In this document: piece by piece, positions 1 to 7,743 of the stretch
How positions within the stretch are numbered: the stretch's first letter is position 1
Layout of the letters: every line of letters starts with the position of its first letter
Assembly: GCA_934539585.1 (NCBI GenBank)
Contig: CAKTCT010000054.1
Coordinates: 1 to 18,133, forward strand
Direction of reading: 5' to 3'
From: an uncultured Oscillospiraceae bacterium
GTDB taxonomy: Bacteria; Bacillota; Clostridia; Oscillospirales; Ruminococcaceae
DNA: 18,133 nucleotides
The notes under the pieces: generated by a model
Told to the model about the DNA's origin: nothing
Databases searched by the model: none
Seen by the model: the letters and a program-made list of their open reading frames with translations, nothing else
Made by a program: the position numbers and the translations under genes

Positions 1-351
1 ACCACCTCCAACTACCGGAAATCCGGCACCTGGCTCCAGCCCAACCAGTTCATCGGCGACGTCTGGGAAGGCAGCGCCCCTGACATCTGGGATCAGCAGA
101 GAGCCTTCAACGACGACGCCCAGAAATCCGTGGCCTTCGGCTTCACCTACGACTCTGCGGCTGTTACCAACGAAGTGACCGCCTGCACCAACGTGGTCTC
201 CAAGTACAACAAGGCTCTGCTCTGCGGCGCTCTGGACCCCGATACCACTCTGGACAAATTCAATGAAGAACTGTACGCAGCCGGCCTGCAGAACATCATC
301 AACGAGAAGCAGAGTCAGCTGAACACCTGGCTGGAAAACTACGGCGGTTAA
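1..351 (+). CDS. ABC transporter extracellular solute-binding lipoprotein, C-terminal part (LipO/DUF3502-like), 5'-truncated
   Basis: The frame is open from base 1 to the TAA at 349-351, so this is the last ~116 codons of a longer gene; the in-frame GTG at 130 is internal, not the start. The tail, with a repeated amphipathic helix pattern (TLDKFNEELYAAGLQ, then EKQSQLNTWLENYGG), resembles the C-terminus of large CUT1-family sugar-binding lipoproteins that partner LplB/YtcP permeases. Such proteins are exported, lipid-anchored and deliver an oligosaccharide or sugar to the permease pair. The next two genes are exactly such permeases, which supports the call. The signal peptide and ligand-binding core lie outside the window, so the substrate cannot be inferred. 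A hairpin follows immediately, fitting the common pattern of higher expression of the binding protein than of the permeases. Confidence 0.8.
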   Translation, partial: TTSNYRKSGTWLQPNQFIGDVWEGSAPDIWDQQRAFNDDAQKSVAFGFTYDSAAVTNEVTACTNVVSKYNKALLCGALDPDTTLDKFNEELYAAGLQNIINEKQSQLNTWLENYGG

Positions 352-374
352 TCCCCCATACCCGAGCCAGAGAT

Positions 375-408
375 GGGGATACCGTGAGCTTTGCGGTATC
401 CCCTTTTT
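375..408 (+). terminator. Intrinsic terminator/attenuator between binding-protein and permease genes
   Basis: A perfect 10-bp stem (GGGGATACCG at 375-384 with CGGTATCCCC at 394-403) has a 9-nt loop and is followed by five T. The permease gene begins only 26 bp later with its own Shine-Dalgarno and no visible promoter. The hairpin therefore probably acts as a partial terminator or 3' stabiliser that keeps binding-protein mRNA in excess. Confidence 0.8.
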
Positions 409-433
409 CAATGTCCTGAACAGGAGGATTGTT

Positions 434-1375
434 ATGAGTAAACGCGGCAAGGTCAGCAGCGGCACCGTCCAGGCCCGCGTCCGGCACAATATTCCCCTTT
501 ATCTGATGTTTCTGCCCGGTGCGATCTACCTGCTGATCAACAACTACATCCCCATGGCCGGACTGGTCATTGCCTTTAAACAGGTCAACTGGAACAAGGG
601 CATTCTGAAAAGTCCCTGGGTCGGGTTCTCCAACTTTGAATACCTCTTCAAGACCAAGGAAGCGTGGAACATCACCCGGAATACCTTGGGATACAACATT
701 GTTTTCATTATTTTAGGCACGGTGATTGCCATTGCGGTGGCCATCCTCCTGAACGAGATCACCTCCATGGTGCTGAAAAAGACCTACCAGACGGTGATTC
801 TGCTGCCGTACCTGATCTCCATGGTCGTGGTCAGCTACCTGGTTTACGCCATGCTGTCCAGTGAGAACGGTTTTGTGAACTTAAGCATCCTGCGGCCCCT
901 CGGAAAGCAGGAGATCTCCTGGTACACCGAATCCAAATACTGGCCCGCCATCCTGATCATCATCTACATCTGGAAGACCTTCGGTTACAACTGCATCCTT
1001 TATTACGCCACCCTGGTGGGCATCGACCGGGGCTACTATGAGGCGGCAGTCATTGACGGCGCCAGCCGCTGGCAGCAGATCCGGCACATCACCCTGCCGG
1101 AGCTGGTTCCCACCATCATCACCCTGACGCTGATGAGCATCGGCAAGATCTTCTATTCCGACTTCGGCCTGTTCTATCAGGTGCCCATGGATTCCGGTCC
1201 GCTTTATGATGTGACCAACACCATCGACACTTACGTTTACCGGGGACTCATCCGGCAGAACAACGTGGGTATGTCTTCCGCCGCCGGTTTCTATCAGAGC
1301 GTCATCGGCTTTGTCCTGGTTCTGCTCGCCAACTATGCGGTGCGGCGGATCAGCAAAGAAAACGCCCTGTTCTGA
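434..1375 (+). CDS. Carbohydrate ABC transporter permease, LplB family (CUT1)
   Basis: The gene encodes a 313-aa integral membrane permease subunit that would form a heterodimeric channel with the next gene product. Hydrophobic segments are visible at about residues 21-41, 84-107, 120-141 and 170-195, with two more after the EAA loop; this matches the usual six-helix LplB plan and length (~310 aa). The cytoplasmic EAA loop that contacts the ATPase is clear at ~203-224 (EAAVIDGASRWQQI). A strong AGGAGG at 422-427 sets the ATG start. No ATPase gene is nearby; in this family a shared MsmX-type ATPase encoded elsewhere normally serves, so that is inferred here. It is the second gene of the operon. 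The substrate is presumably a mono- or oligosaccharide, but the sequence does not say which. Confidence 0.9.
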   Translation: MSKRGKVSSGTVQARVRHNIPLYLMFLPGAIYLLINNYIPMAGLVIAFKQVNWNKGILKSPWVGFSNFEYLFKTKEAWNITRNTLGYNIVFIILGTVIAIAVAILLNEITSMVLKKTYQTVILLPYLISMVVVSYLVYAMLSSENGFVNLSILRPLGKQEISWYTESKYWPAILIIIYIWKTFGYNCILYYATLVGIDRGYYEAAVIDGASRWQQIRHITLPELVPTIITLTLMSIGKIFYSDFGLFYQVPMDSGPLYDVTNTIDTYVYRGLIRQNNVGMSSAAGFYQSVIGFVLVLLANYAVRRISKENALF

Positions 1376-1392
1376 GGAAGGAGTGAACGAAA

Positions 1393-2280
1393 ATGGTTGA
1401 AAAGAAAGGCCCCTTTCAGCTCATTGCCAACATCATCATGATCCTGCTGGCGCTGTGCTGCCTGTTCCCCTTCCTGCTGCTCATCATGTCCTCCATCACC
1501 GACGAGCAGACCCTGATCCGGGAGGGCTACTCCATCTTCCCCAGCAAATTCGGGTTCCAGTCTTATGCGTATCTTTGGAAAAACGCTGCAAAAATCGGTC
1601 GTGCGTATGCCATCACCATTCTGGTGACGGTTGTGGGCACCACGGTAAGCCTTCTGATGACGGTGATGATGGCGTACCCCCTTTCCCGGAAGGAATTCTT
1701 CGGGCGGAACGTCTGCGCCTTCTTCGTGTTCTTCACCATGCTGTTCAACGGTGGTCTGGTTCCGACCTACATCATGTACACCCGGTACCTCCACATCAAG
1801 AACACCATCTGGGCGCTGCTGATCCCCTCGCTGCTGATCAGTGCGTTTTACGTCATCATGATGCGGACGTACTTTACCACAAACGTTCCGGAGGCGGTCG
1901 TGGAAGCCGCCCGGATCGACGGAGCAGGGGAATGGCGGATTCTCTTTACCATCGTGCTGCCCATGAGCCTGCCCATGATCGCAACCATGGCGCTGCTCAT
2001 CGGGTTAGGGTACTGGAACGACTGGAAGAACGGTCTTTACTACCTGACCGACTCCCGGCTTTACTCCATCCAGAATATGTTAAACCAGATGCTCAAGGAC
2101 GTGCAGTTCCTGAAGTCCGGCGCTGACTCCTCTGCGGCGGCGGAGCTGACCCAGGATATGCCCAGCGTCGGCATCAAGATGGCCATCGCCGTCATCGGCG
2201 CCCTGCCCATCATGATCATCTACCCCTTCTTCCAGAAATACTTTGTAAAAGGCATCACCATCGGCGCCGTCAAGGGTTGA
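1393..2280 (+). CDS. Carbohydrate ABC transporter permease, YtcP family (CUT1)
   Basis: A 295-aa polytopic membrane protein and the second half of the permease pair. The first helix is at ~9-32, further helices lie at ~72-95 and ~105-130, and the EAA loop starts at ~171 (EAARIDGAGEW). The C-terminus ends in FVKGITIGAVKG, the characteristic tail of YtcP-type permeases. The start is set by GGAAGGAG a few bases before the ATG, 17 bp after the LplB stop. Translation is probably coupled, and the isomerase gene follows almost without a gap. The convergent gene at 3219-4082 encodes a second member of the same family with the same C-terminal pattern, so the region holds two related importer sets. Confidence 0.9.
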   Translation: MVEKKGPFQLIANIIMILLALCCLFPFLLLIMSSITDEQTLIREGYSIFPSKFGFQSYAYLWKNAAKIGRAYAITILVTVVGTTVSLLMTVMMAYPLSRKEFFGRNVCAFFVFFTMLFNGGLVPTYIMYTRYLHIKNTIWALLIPSLLISAFYVIMMRTYFTTNVPEAVVEAARIDGAGEWRILFTIVLPMSLPMIATMALLIGLGYWNDWKNGLYYLTDSRLYSIQNMLNQMLKDVQFLKSGADSSAAAELTQDMPSVGIKMAIAVIGALPIMIIYPFFQKYFVKGITIGAVKG

Positions 2281-2304
2281 TGGGTGCCGGAAAGGCGGAT
2301 TTCT

Positions 2305-3147
2305 ATGGCGATCAAAACCGGTGCAACGATCTTCTCCCTGATGGGAATGCTCCGTGAGGATTATTTTGGAACGCTGCAGCAGCTGGCGGACACCGGCTGC
2401 AAGTACATCGAATATGTGACCACCCCGGAGGACGCAAACGGCGTCCCCGCGGCGACCCCCGCCGAGATCGGCAGGCGGGTGAAGGAGATGGGGCTGACCC
2501 CTATTTCCAGCCACGTCAAGTTCTCCTCCGACCCGGAGAGCATGAAGCAGGTCATCGAGGACAACCTCCAGATGGGGGCTCCCCGGCTGGTGCTGCCCTT
2601 TGAGCTGATGAACACCGAGGACGAGGTGAAGGCTCTGGCGCAGACCTGCAACGAGATGGGCAGGCTCTGCAAGGAAAACGGGCTGGAATTCTACTACCAC
2701 AATCACTTCCAGGAGTTCGTCCCCATGGGCGACGGCGTGGCGCTGGATCTGTTCCTGAAGGAGACGGATCCGGAGCTGGTGCAGTTCCAGATGGACGCTT
2801 ACTGGGTGAAGCGGGCGGGGTTCGACCCCATCCGGATGCTGGAGAAGCTGGGTTCCCGCTGCACCATGATCCACCAGAAGGATCTGGCGACGCAGGCGGA
2901 TCCTGTAAACCTTTACGAAGCCATCGAGCCTCCGGTGACGGCAGATGCGTTCAAGAAGCTCCGGGAAGCGGGGGCGCTCAAGAACGGCGACTTCGTTGCT
3001 GTGGGCAAGGGCATTTTAGACGTTCCCGGCATCGTCAACAAGACGAAGGAGCTGGGGTACGCCAAGTACATCATCGTCGAGCTGGACAACCTGAACAGCG
3101 TTTCTGCGGTGAAGGAGAGCCTTGATTATCTGAACCGGCTGGTCTGA
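2305..3147 (+). CDS. Sugar phosphate isomerase/epimerase family protein (xylose isomerase-like TIM barrel)
   Basis: A 280-aa cytosolic TIM-barrel protein of the COG1082 / AP-endonuclease-2 superfamily. Typical strand-end motifs are visible: YYHNHFQEF, FQMDAYWVKRAG, MIHQKDLA, then VGKGILDVPGIV and IIVELDN near the end. These carry the His, Asp and Glu residues that bind the divalent metal in this superfamily. Known members interconvert keto- and aldose sugars or inositol derivatives. As last gene of the uptake operon it probably processes the imported sugar, but the exact reaction is not deducible. I chose ATG 2305 because AAAGGCGG (2291-2298) sits at the right distance; an in-frame GTG at 2284 would add seven residues and overlaps the end of the permease region without its own ribosome site. 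Confidence 0.8.
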   Translation: MAIKTGATIFSLMGMLREDYFGTLQQLADTGCKYIEYVTTPEDANGVPAATPAEIGRRVKEMGLTPISSHVKFSSDPESMKQVIEDNLQMGAPRLVLPFELMNTEDEVKALAQTCNEMGRLCKENGLEFYYHNHFQEFVPMGDGVALDLFLKETDPELVQFQMDAYWVKRAGFDPIRMLEKLGSRCTMIHQKDLATQADPVNLYEAIEPPVTADAFKKLREAGALKNGDFVAVGKGILDVPGIVNKTKELGYAKYIIVELDNLNSVSAVKESLDYLNRLV

Positions 3148-3155
3148 ATCAGCGC

Positions 3156-3200
3156 AAAAAGAGACCGCAGCTGCCTGGGAACGGGCGGCTGCGGTCTCTT
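3156..3200. terminator. Bidirectional intrinsic terminator between convergent transporter operons
   Basis: A 13-bp perfect stem (3159-3171 with 3188-3200) has a 16-nt loop. It lies between the isomerase stop (3147) and the end of the minus-strand permease (3219). AAAAA at 3156-3160 gives a U-tract for minus-strand transcripts; plus-strand transcripts get only a short TT. Confidence 0.8.
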
Positions 3201-3218
3201 GGCGTCCGGGCGGATTCT

Positions 3219-4082
3219 TTACTCTTTCACCGCGCCGATCATCACGCCTTGGGCAAAGTATTTCTGGATGAAGGGATAGACGCAGAGAATGGGTACCGTG
3301 GCCACCACGATGAGGGCGTACTTGATTCCCTCCAGGTTGGTGACGCCGTTGTCCATCTGCTGCATCTGGGAGTTGATGAGGATATCCCGGAGCACCACGG
3401 ACAGGGGCATTCTGGTCCGCTCCCCCATGAGCTGGGAGGCCCAGAACCAGGCGTTCCAGGTGCCCACGCCGTAGTACAGGGCAATCACCGACAGAGACGC
3501 CTTGTTCAGGGGCAGGACGATCCGGAGCAGGCAGGTAAGGGGGGCGGCTCCGTCGATGCGGGCGGCTTCCAGGAGGCTTTCCGGCATGCTTTCAAAGGAG
3601 GTCCGGAGGATGATCATATTGTAGGTGGAGATGGAAAAGGGGAGGATCAGCCCCCAGATGGAGCCCTTCAGCCCCAGCTGCTGGATGTTCAGGTAGGTGG
3701 GGATGGTGCCGCCAGAGAAGAACATGGTGAAGGTGATGGCCAGCATAATGGGCCGCCGCAGCATGAACTCCCGCCGGGACAGGACGTAGGCTCCCAGGGT
3801 GGTCATGACCATCTGCCAGCTGACGCCCAGGACCAGCAGCTTCAGGGTGTTCCAGTAGCCGATCCAGACCAGGTGGTTGGACAGCACCCGCTGATAGGCG
3901 TCCGGGGAAAGCTCCACGGGAAGGAGCAGCAGGCCGGAGTGGGCGATCAGCGCGTCGGAGTCCGAAAACGAGGCCATGAGCACGTGCCACATGGGATACA
4001 GGCAGACAAAGGCCAGGAGGGTCAGAAAGACGTAGTTGCACGCCTGAAAAACGCGCTCCCCCGGGGTTGCTTTGATTTTCAT
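3219..4082 (-). CDS. Carbohydrate ABC transporter permease, YtcP family (second importer set)
   Basis: A 287-aa permease subunit with the first helix at ~14-38, further helices around 75-95 and 110-130, an EAA loop from ~172 (EAARIDGAA), and the family-typical end QGVMIGAVKE. Reading the minus strand, AAGGAGG precedes the ATG by 7 nt. It starts 12 nt after the stop of the sensor-permease fusion gene and is surely cotranscribed with it. It would need an LplB-type partner; the only candidate in its own operon is the C-terminal permease half of that fusion. No binding protein or ATPase gene is attached to this unit within the window. It is homologous to but clearly distinct from the YtcP-type protein at 1393-2280, so it is a paralogue and not a recent duplication. 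Confidence 0.9.
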   Translation of the reverse strand: MKIKATPGERVFQACNYVFLTLLAFVCLYPMWHVLMASFSDSDALIAHSGLLLLPVELSPDAYQRVLSNHLVWIGYWNTLKLLVLGVSWQMVMTTLGAYVLSRREFMLRRPIMLAITFTMFFSGGTIPTYLNIQQLGLKGSIWGLILPFSISTYNMIILRTSFESMPESLLEAARIDGAAPLTCLLRIVLPLNKASLSVIALYYGVGTWNAWFWASQLMGERTRMPLSVVLRDILINSQMQQMDNGVTNLEGIKYALIVVATVPILCVYPFIQKYFAQGVMIGAVKE

Positions 4083-4094
4083 AAGCGTTCCTCC

Positions 4095-6542
4095 TTACCA
4101 CAGACTGCTTTCGGTGTACTTTTTGCTGAGCTTGTTGGAGATCACCAGCAGGATGCAGTTGACCACGGAATTGAACAGGCCGATGGCCGTGGCGTAGCTC
4201 CAGTCCCCCAGCTCCAGGCCCATGCGGTAGTTGTAGGTGGAGATGATGTCGGAGACTTCGTAGTTGGTGGGGTTGTAGATGAGAAGGGTCTTTTCGTAGC
4301 CCACGCTCATCAGGGAGCCGATCTGGAGGATCAGCTGGATCATGATGGTGGGCGTGATGCCGGGGACGGTGATGCTCCAGACCTGCTGCCATTTGTTGGC
4401 TCCGTCCAGCTGGGCGGCTTCGTAGAGGTTCCGGTCCACGCCGGAAAGGGCCGCCAGATAGAGGATGGAGCTCCACCCCACGGTCTGCCAGATGTCGCTG
4501 GCGATGTAGATGGCCCGGTAATACCGGGTCCCCTGGAGCAGAGAGACCCGCTGGCCGCCGAACAGGGCGATGATGTCGTTGAAAAGCCCCGTGCTCAGGC
4601 AGAAGGAGGTGAGCATCCCGCAGATCACCACGGAAGAAACAAAGTGGGGCAGGTAGGTGATGCTTTCCACCACGGCGGCGAAGGCGTCCTTGATCTCCCC
4701 GGCGGGCCTGTCGGTGGTCAGGTCCTTGGGGAGGGGGAGAATCTGGTCCATGCAGCCCTTTTCATCGGCGGTTTTCAGCAGCGTGCAGTAGATGTCGCTG
4801 AGGAGATACCGCCGCATCCGGGGGAAGAACTCCTCGCTGCTCCAATTGCTGTCGATAATCTTGCCGATGAGCGCCGCGGCCAGCTGGCCGTTGTCCTTGC
4901 GGACGGCGGCGCTGATCCGCTCCTCCACCGGAAGGGAGTAGGGGTAGTTCCGGCAGGTGACGTCCTTGATTTTCTCATAGTCCAGAAAATCCTGGTCCAG
5001 GACGGGGATGAATTCCTCTGCCTCCTGGGCCTCCAGGTAGGACCGGTGGATGCCCTCGACGCCTGGATGAACGGCTCCGCAGGCGGCGACGACGGTAAAC
5101 TGGAAGTTCTCCCAGAGAATCTGCTGGAGCTCGGAAACGGCGTCCACGATCTGCTTCATCTTTCCGGAAATGTTAGACCCGTGGAGCACCAGGACCTGGC
5201 GGCCGTCCAGCTCGGTCATGGCGGCCTGGAGAATCTCGCCCATCCGCTCCAGAAAGACGTTTTCGATGAGGAAGGTCTTCTGCTCCTCGGAGACCAGCCC
5301 GGTTTCTCCGGCCCGGAGCTTCAGGAGGAGGACCAGTTTTTCCCCCTGGGCGTAGGGCTGGGCGTAGGCGGCCAGGACCTTTCCGTCCTTGTCCGGGGAG
5401 GGCTGGTAGGGCTTCATCAGCAGGCTGACCAGCCCCCAGCGGGCCAGGGAGCTTTGATTTTTCAGCACGGTGGTCTCGGCGCTGTTTTTGGCGTTGACCA
5501 GTTCGGTGATCTTGCTGCCCAGAAATTGGTACTCGTTTGCGGGGTAGGAGGCGCTTTCCTCCTTTTGCGGGAAGGAGCGGAGCAGTTCCTCCAGGGGCCG
5601 GTAGTTCAGGGTCATGGCCTTGCGGATCAGCAGCGCCGCCACAATGACGCACAGCAGGAAGCTGACGGCGAAAAACGTCCGGATCCGGGTGGCCGAGGAG
5701 CGGATGCTGCCCTTGGGCATCAGCAGCACATAGGTCCAGTCCGTGACCGCCGACGGGGCGGTGTAGACCATGTACGCGCCGTCCTTCTCCATGGTTTCCA
5801 GGGCAAGGGCGCCGCCGACAGGGTAGTCCTCCGGCGCGCCCTTGAGGATGGCCCCGTCGGCGTCCAGGATCAGCCATTCGTAGCCGTTGCCCCACCGGTC
5901 CGAGGACACCTGCTGGGCCAGATTGTCGATATTCAGGAGGACGCCGATGGTGGCGGCGTTGGACTCCGCCTTCCGCTTTCCGCTGTACGTGAGGAAGACC
6001 ATGCCCTCGCCGGCCTTTTCCCCGGAGGCGCAGATGACGCCGTATTTGTGCAGCGTGGAAAGCTGCTCCTTCCACGCGGCGATCTTTTCCTCGTCGCTGG
6101 AGAAGTATTCCTTGGCGTAGGTGTCCATCCGCATGGCCCCCTCGCCTTTGCCGGAGACGATGCGGTCCGCCGCCGGAAAACAGACGAAAAGGTCGAAGCA
6201 GGCGTCGCTGAGCAGCGTCAGGGAGGTCCGGGCCTCCTGGAGATCGGCCACCAGCTTCTGGATGGCGCTTTGGTTTTTGGGGCTCCACAGGTCCGCATCG
6301 CCGGATTTTTCCACCAGGAGCTGTTTTAAGGAAATCTGCACCAGGGTGTTGCGGTAGAACTCCACTTCCCGGTCGCAGGCCCCCTGGATGGTCTGGGCCA
6401 GGTTGCTGTTGGAAATTTCCACCTGCTTTTCGATGACGCCGTAGCTGAAAACGTAGAAAACGGACACCAGACACAGCGGCATCAAAAAAATTGCGGCAAA
6501 CGATGCGATCATCTTCCGATAGGCCGCGCCCTTCTTTTTCAT
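4095..6542 (-). CDS. In-frame fusion: AraC/YesM-type membrane sensor lacking its HTH joined to C-terminal LplB permease
   Basis: One uninterrupted 815-codon frame. Residues ~10-34 are a transmembrane helix, ~35-287 an extracytoplasmic Cache-like sensor, ~288-307 a second helix, and ~308-625 the cytoplasmic region usual in large membrane-bound AraC regulators of sugar operons. Where the two AraC helix-turn-helix motifs are expected, the sequence changes at about residue 628 (DNA ~4660) into LplB permease: TYLPHFVSSVVICGML, EAA loop at ~708 (EAAQLDGANKWQQ), and the family end SKKYTESSLW. The aligned LplB at 434-1375 shows that ~120 N-terminal permease residues (two helices) are missing. The start is ATG 6542, preceded by GGGGGAA; the frame is open 63 codons further upstream, but that stretch looks non-coding. 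Origin by deletion between adjacent regulator and permease genes is the simplest explanation; function, if any, is unknown. An assembly join is possible. Confidence 0.8.
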   Translation of the reverse strand: MKKKGAAYRKMIASFAAIFLMPLCLVSVFYVFSYGVIEKQVEISNSNLAQTIQGACDREVEFYRNTLVQISLKQLLVEKSGDADLWSPKNQSAIQKLVADLQEARTSLTLLSDACFDLFVCFPAADRIVSGKGEGAMRMDTYAKEYFSSDEEKIAAWKEQLSTLHKYGVICASGEKAGEGMVFLTYSGKRKAESNAATIGVLLNIDNLAQQVSSDRWGNGYEWLILDADGAILKGAPEDYPVGGALALETMEKDGAYMVYTAPSAVTDWTYVLLMPKGSIRSSATRIRTFFAVSFLLCVIVAALLIRKAMTLNYRPLEELLRSFPQKEESASYPANEYQFLGSKITELVNAKNSAETTVLKNQSSLARWGLVSLLMKPYQPSPDKDGKVLAAYAQPYAQGEKLVLLLKLRAGETGLVSEEQKTFLIENVFLERMGEILQAAMTELDGRQVLVLHGSNISGKMKQIVDAVSELQQILWENFQFTVVAACGAVHPGVEGIHRSYLEAQEAEEFIPVLDQDFLDYEKIKDVTCRNYPYSLPVEERISAAVRKDNGQLAAALIGKIIDSNWSSEEFFPRMRRYLLSDIYCTLLKTADEKGCMDQILPLPKDLTTDRPAGEIKDAFAAVVESITYLPHFVSSVVICGMLTSFCLSTGLFNDIIALFGGQRVSLLQGTRYYRAIYIASDIWQTVGWSSILYLAALSGVDRNLYEAAQLDGANKWQQVWSITVPGITPTIMIQLILQIGSLMSVGYEKTLLIYNPTNYEVSDIISTYNYRMGLELGDWSYATAIGLFNSVVNCILLVISNKLSKKYTESSLW

Positions 6543-6585
6543 TGGATTCCCCCCGCGCTTCCGATTTTCGTCTGCTTTCCGGTCT

Positions 6586-6613
6586 ATTTTACCATTTTTT
6601 GCGAAAAAAGCAA
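6586..6613 (-). promoter_or_regulatory. Candidate sigma-A promoter of the sensor-permease operon
   Basis: On the minus strand TTGCTT (6613-6608) and an extended -10 TGG-TAAAAT (TAAAAT at 6591-6586) are 16 bp apart, giving a ~40-nt leader before ATG 6542. A second possible promoter lies upstream: TTGAAA (6671-6666), 17 bp, TACACT (6648-6643). Confidence 0.5.
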
Positions 6614-6710
6614 AGCCTTTGGGATGAGACTCCGCTAGTATCAGTGTAATCCCGGCGGCGGGGGATTTCAATTGACATTTTCTTGTTTGGGTTGGCAAAA
6701 TTTTTCGGGA

Positions 6711-6741
6711 AAAGGAAAAGCCAGCGCCCAAAGACGCTGGC
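6711..6741 (-). terminator. Intrinsic terminator downstream of the EamA transporter gene
   Basis: GCCAGCG (6720-6726) pairs with CGCTGGC (6735-6741) around an 8-nt loop. Read on the minus strand, the stem is followed by TTTTCCTTTT. It separates the EamA gene from the fusion-gene promoters. Confidence 0.6.
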
Positions 6742-6768
6742 AGACTTCCCGATTCGATTTTTCAGACG

Positions 6769-7650
6769 TCACACACTCATCAGCACAATCGCGCAGACCC
6801 CGATCAGCACCCCGATCTTCCCGGCCAGGTTGATCTTCTCCCGCAGGACCAGCATGGAGTACAGGGAAATGGCCAGCATGGTCCCGCCCTGAACCACCGG
6901 GTAAAGGTAGGAGGCCGGAACGACGCCGCTGAGGTAGGAGGTCAGGACGTTGCCGCCGCCGGTGCCCACGGCCACCAGCACGATGGGCAGCAAGGACTTT
7001 TTAATGACGGAAAGGTCCCCTTTCAGGCCGCCCGGCTTGCCCAGGAACAGGCTCAGAAGGACCGCCGCCCCAAAGGCCGCCGCAAAGGAGACCAGCATCA
7101 TCTGGGGAGACTCCGAGGGGATGCCCCGGCGCTTCAACGCCCGCTGCTGGAAGTTCATGACCAGGCTCAGGCTGCCGTTTCCGGCCCAGGTGAAGAAGCA
7201 CAGGATCAGCCAGCGCTTGTTGAACTTGCCTCCCTTGGCCCCGCCCAGAACGGTGATGCAGTAGAAGGCCGCCAGGAACAGCAGGATGCCCAGCCCCACC
7301 TTCCAGGTCAGGGGCTCCTTCCAGAACAGCAGGCCGGCCACTGAGGGAATCAGCATGCTGGCGGAGAAGAAAAATCCGGTGTAGGACAGGGGGCCGCTCT
7401 GCATGGCGAAGTAGTAAAACTCCAGCGTGGCCACAAACAGAACCCCGAACAGGATGCCGTACAACACCGTGGGGCTGCTGAAGCTGGGCCGGGCGATCAG
7501 CGCCCATACCGCCAGGGCCGCGGCGATGATGCCGGAGGAGGTGGCGGTGCTCAGGACGTTCTGCCGCAGGGTGGAGGTCTTTACGTTGCGCAGCGCCGCG
7601 CTTTGGGATAGGAAAAACAAAACGGTAACGAGAATCAGAACAGTATTCAT
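6769..7650 (-). CDS. EamA/DMT-superfamily transporter
   Basis: A 293-aa very hydrophobic protein with about ten predicted membrane helices arranged as two five-helix halves, the typical size and design of EamA drug/metabolite transporters. The N-terminal helix (MNTVLILVTVLFFLSQSAAL) and a C-terminal helix ending IGVLIGVCAIVLMSV are clear. A glycine-rich helix (VAVGTGGGNVLTSYLSGVV) lies in the second half, as in other members. I prefer ATG 7650, which follows AAAGGTGA, over the in-frame TTG at 7671, which lies close to the promoter. The gene has its own promoter and terminator, so it is probably a single-gene unit. The substrate cannot be predicted; members export amino acids, sugars, nucleosides or quaternary compounds. 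Confidence 0.85.
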   Translation of the reverse strand: MNTVLILVTVLFFLSQSAALRNVKTSTLRQNVLSTATSSGIIAAALAVWALIARPSFSSPTVLYGILFGVLFVATLEFYYFAMQSGPLSYTGFFFSASMLIPSVAGLLFWKEPLTWKVGLGILLFLAAFYCITVLGGAKGGKFNKRWLILCFFTWAGNGSLSLVMNFQQRALKRRGIPSESPQMMLVSFAAAFGAAVLLSLFLGKPGGLKGDLSVIKKSLLPIVLVAVGTGGGNVLTSYLSGVVPASYLYPVVQGGTMLAISLYSMLVLREKINLAGKIGVLIGVCAIVLMSV

Positions 7651-7679
7651 CGGTCTCACCTTTCGTGTCAATTATTTCT

Positions 7680-7708
7680 ATTCTAACACACCGCTTTGCG
7701 GAAGACAA
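7680..7708 (-). promoter_or_regulatory. Promoter of the EamA transporter gene
   Basis: On the minus strand TTGTCT (7708-7703), a 17-bp spacer and an extended -10 TGT-TAGAAT (TAGAAT at 7685-7680). It sits directly upstream of the EamA ribosome-binding site. Confidence 0.6.
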
Positions 7709-7743
7709 TGGAAAATTTTGCGGAAAAATCGCCTTTTCTTGCG

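Noticed and set aside
3249..6329. A 1026-codon open frame on the plus strand opposite the permease and fusion genes
   Set aside because: It is antisense to two clear protein families, is rich in Gly/Asp/His/Val as expected for the mirror frame of GC-rich coding DNA, and shows no domain or ribosome site of its own.
6672..6701. Plus-strand promoter beginning with TTGACA
   Set aside because: The -10 is poor (CAAAAT at 18-bp spacing) and no plus-strand gene follows.
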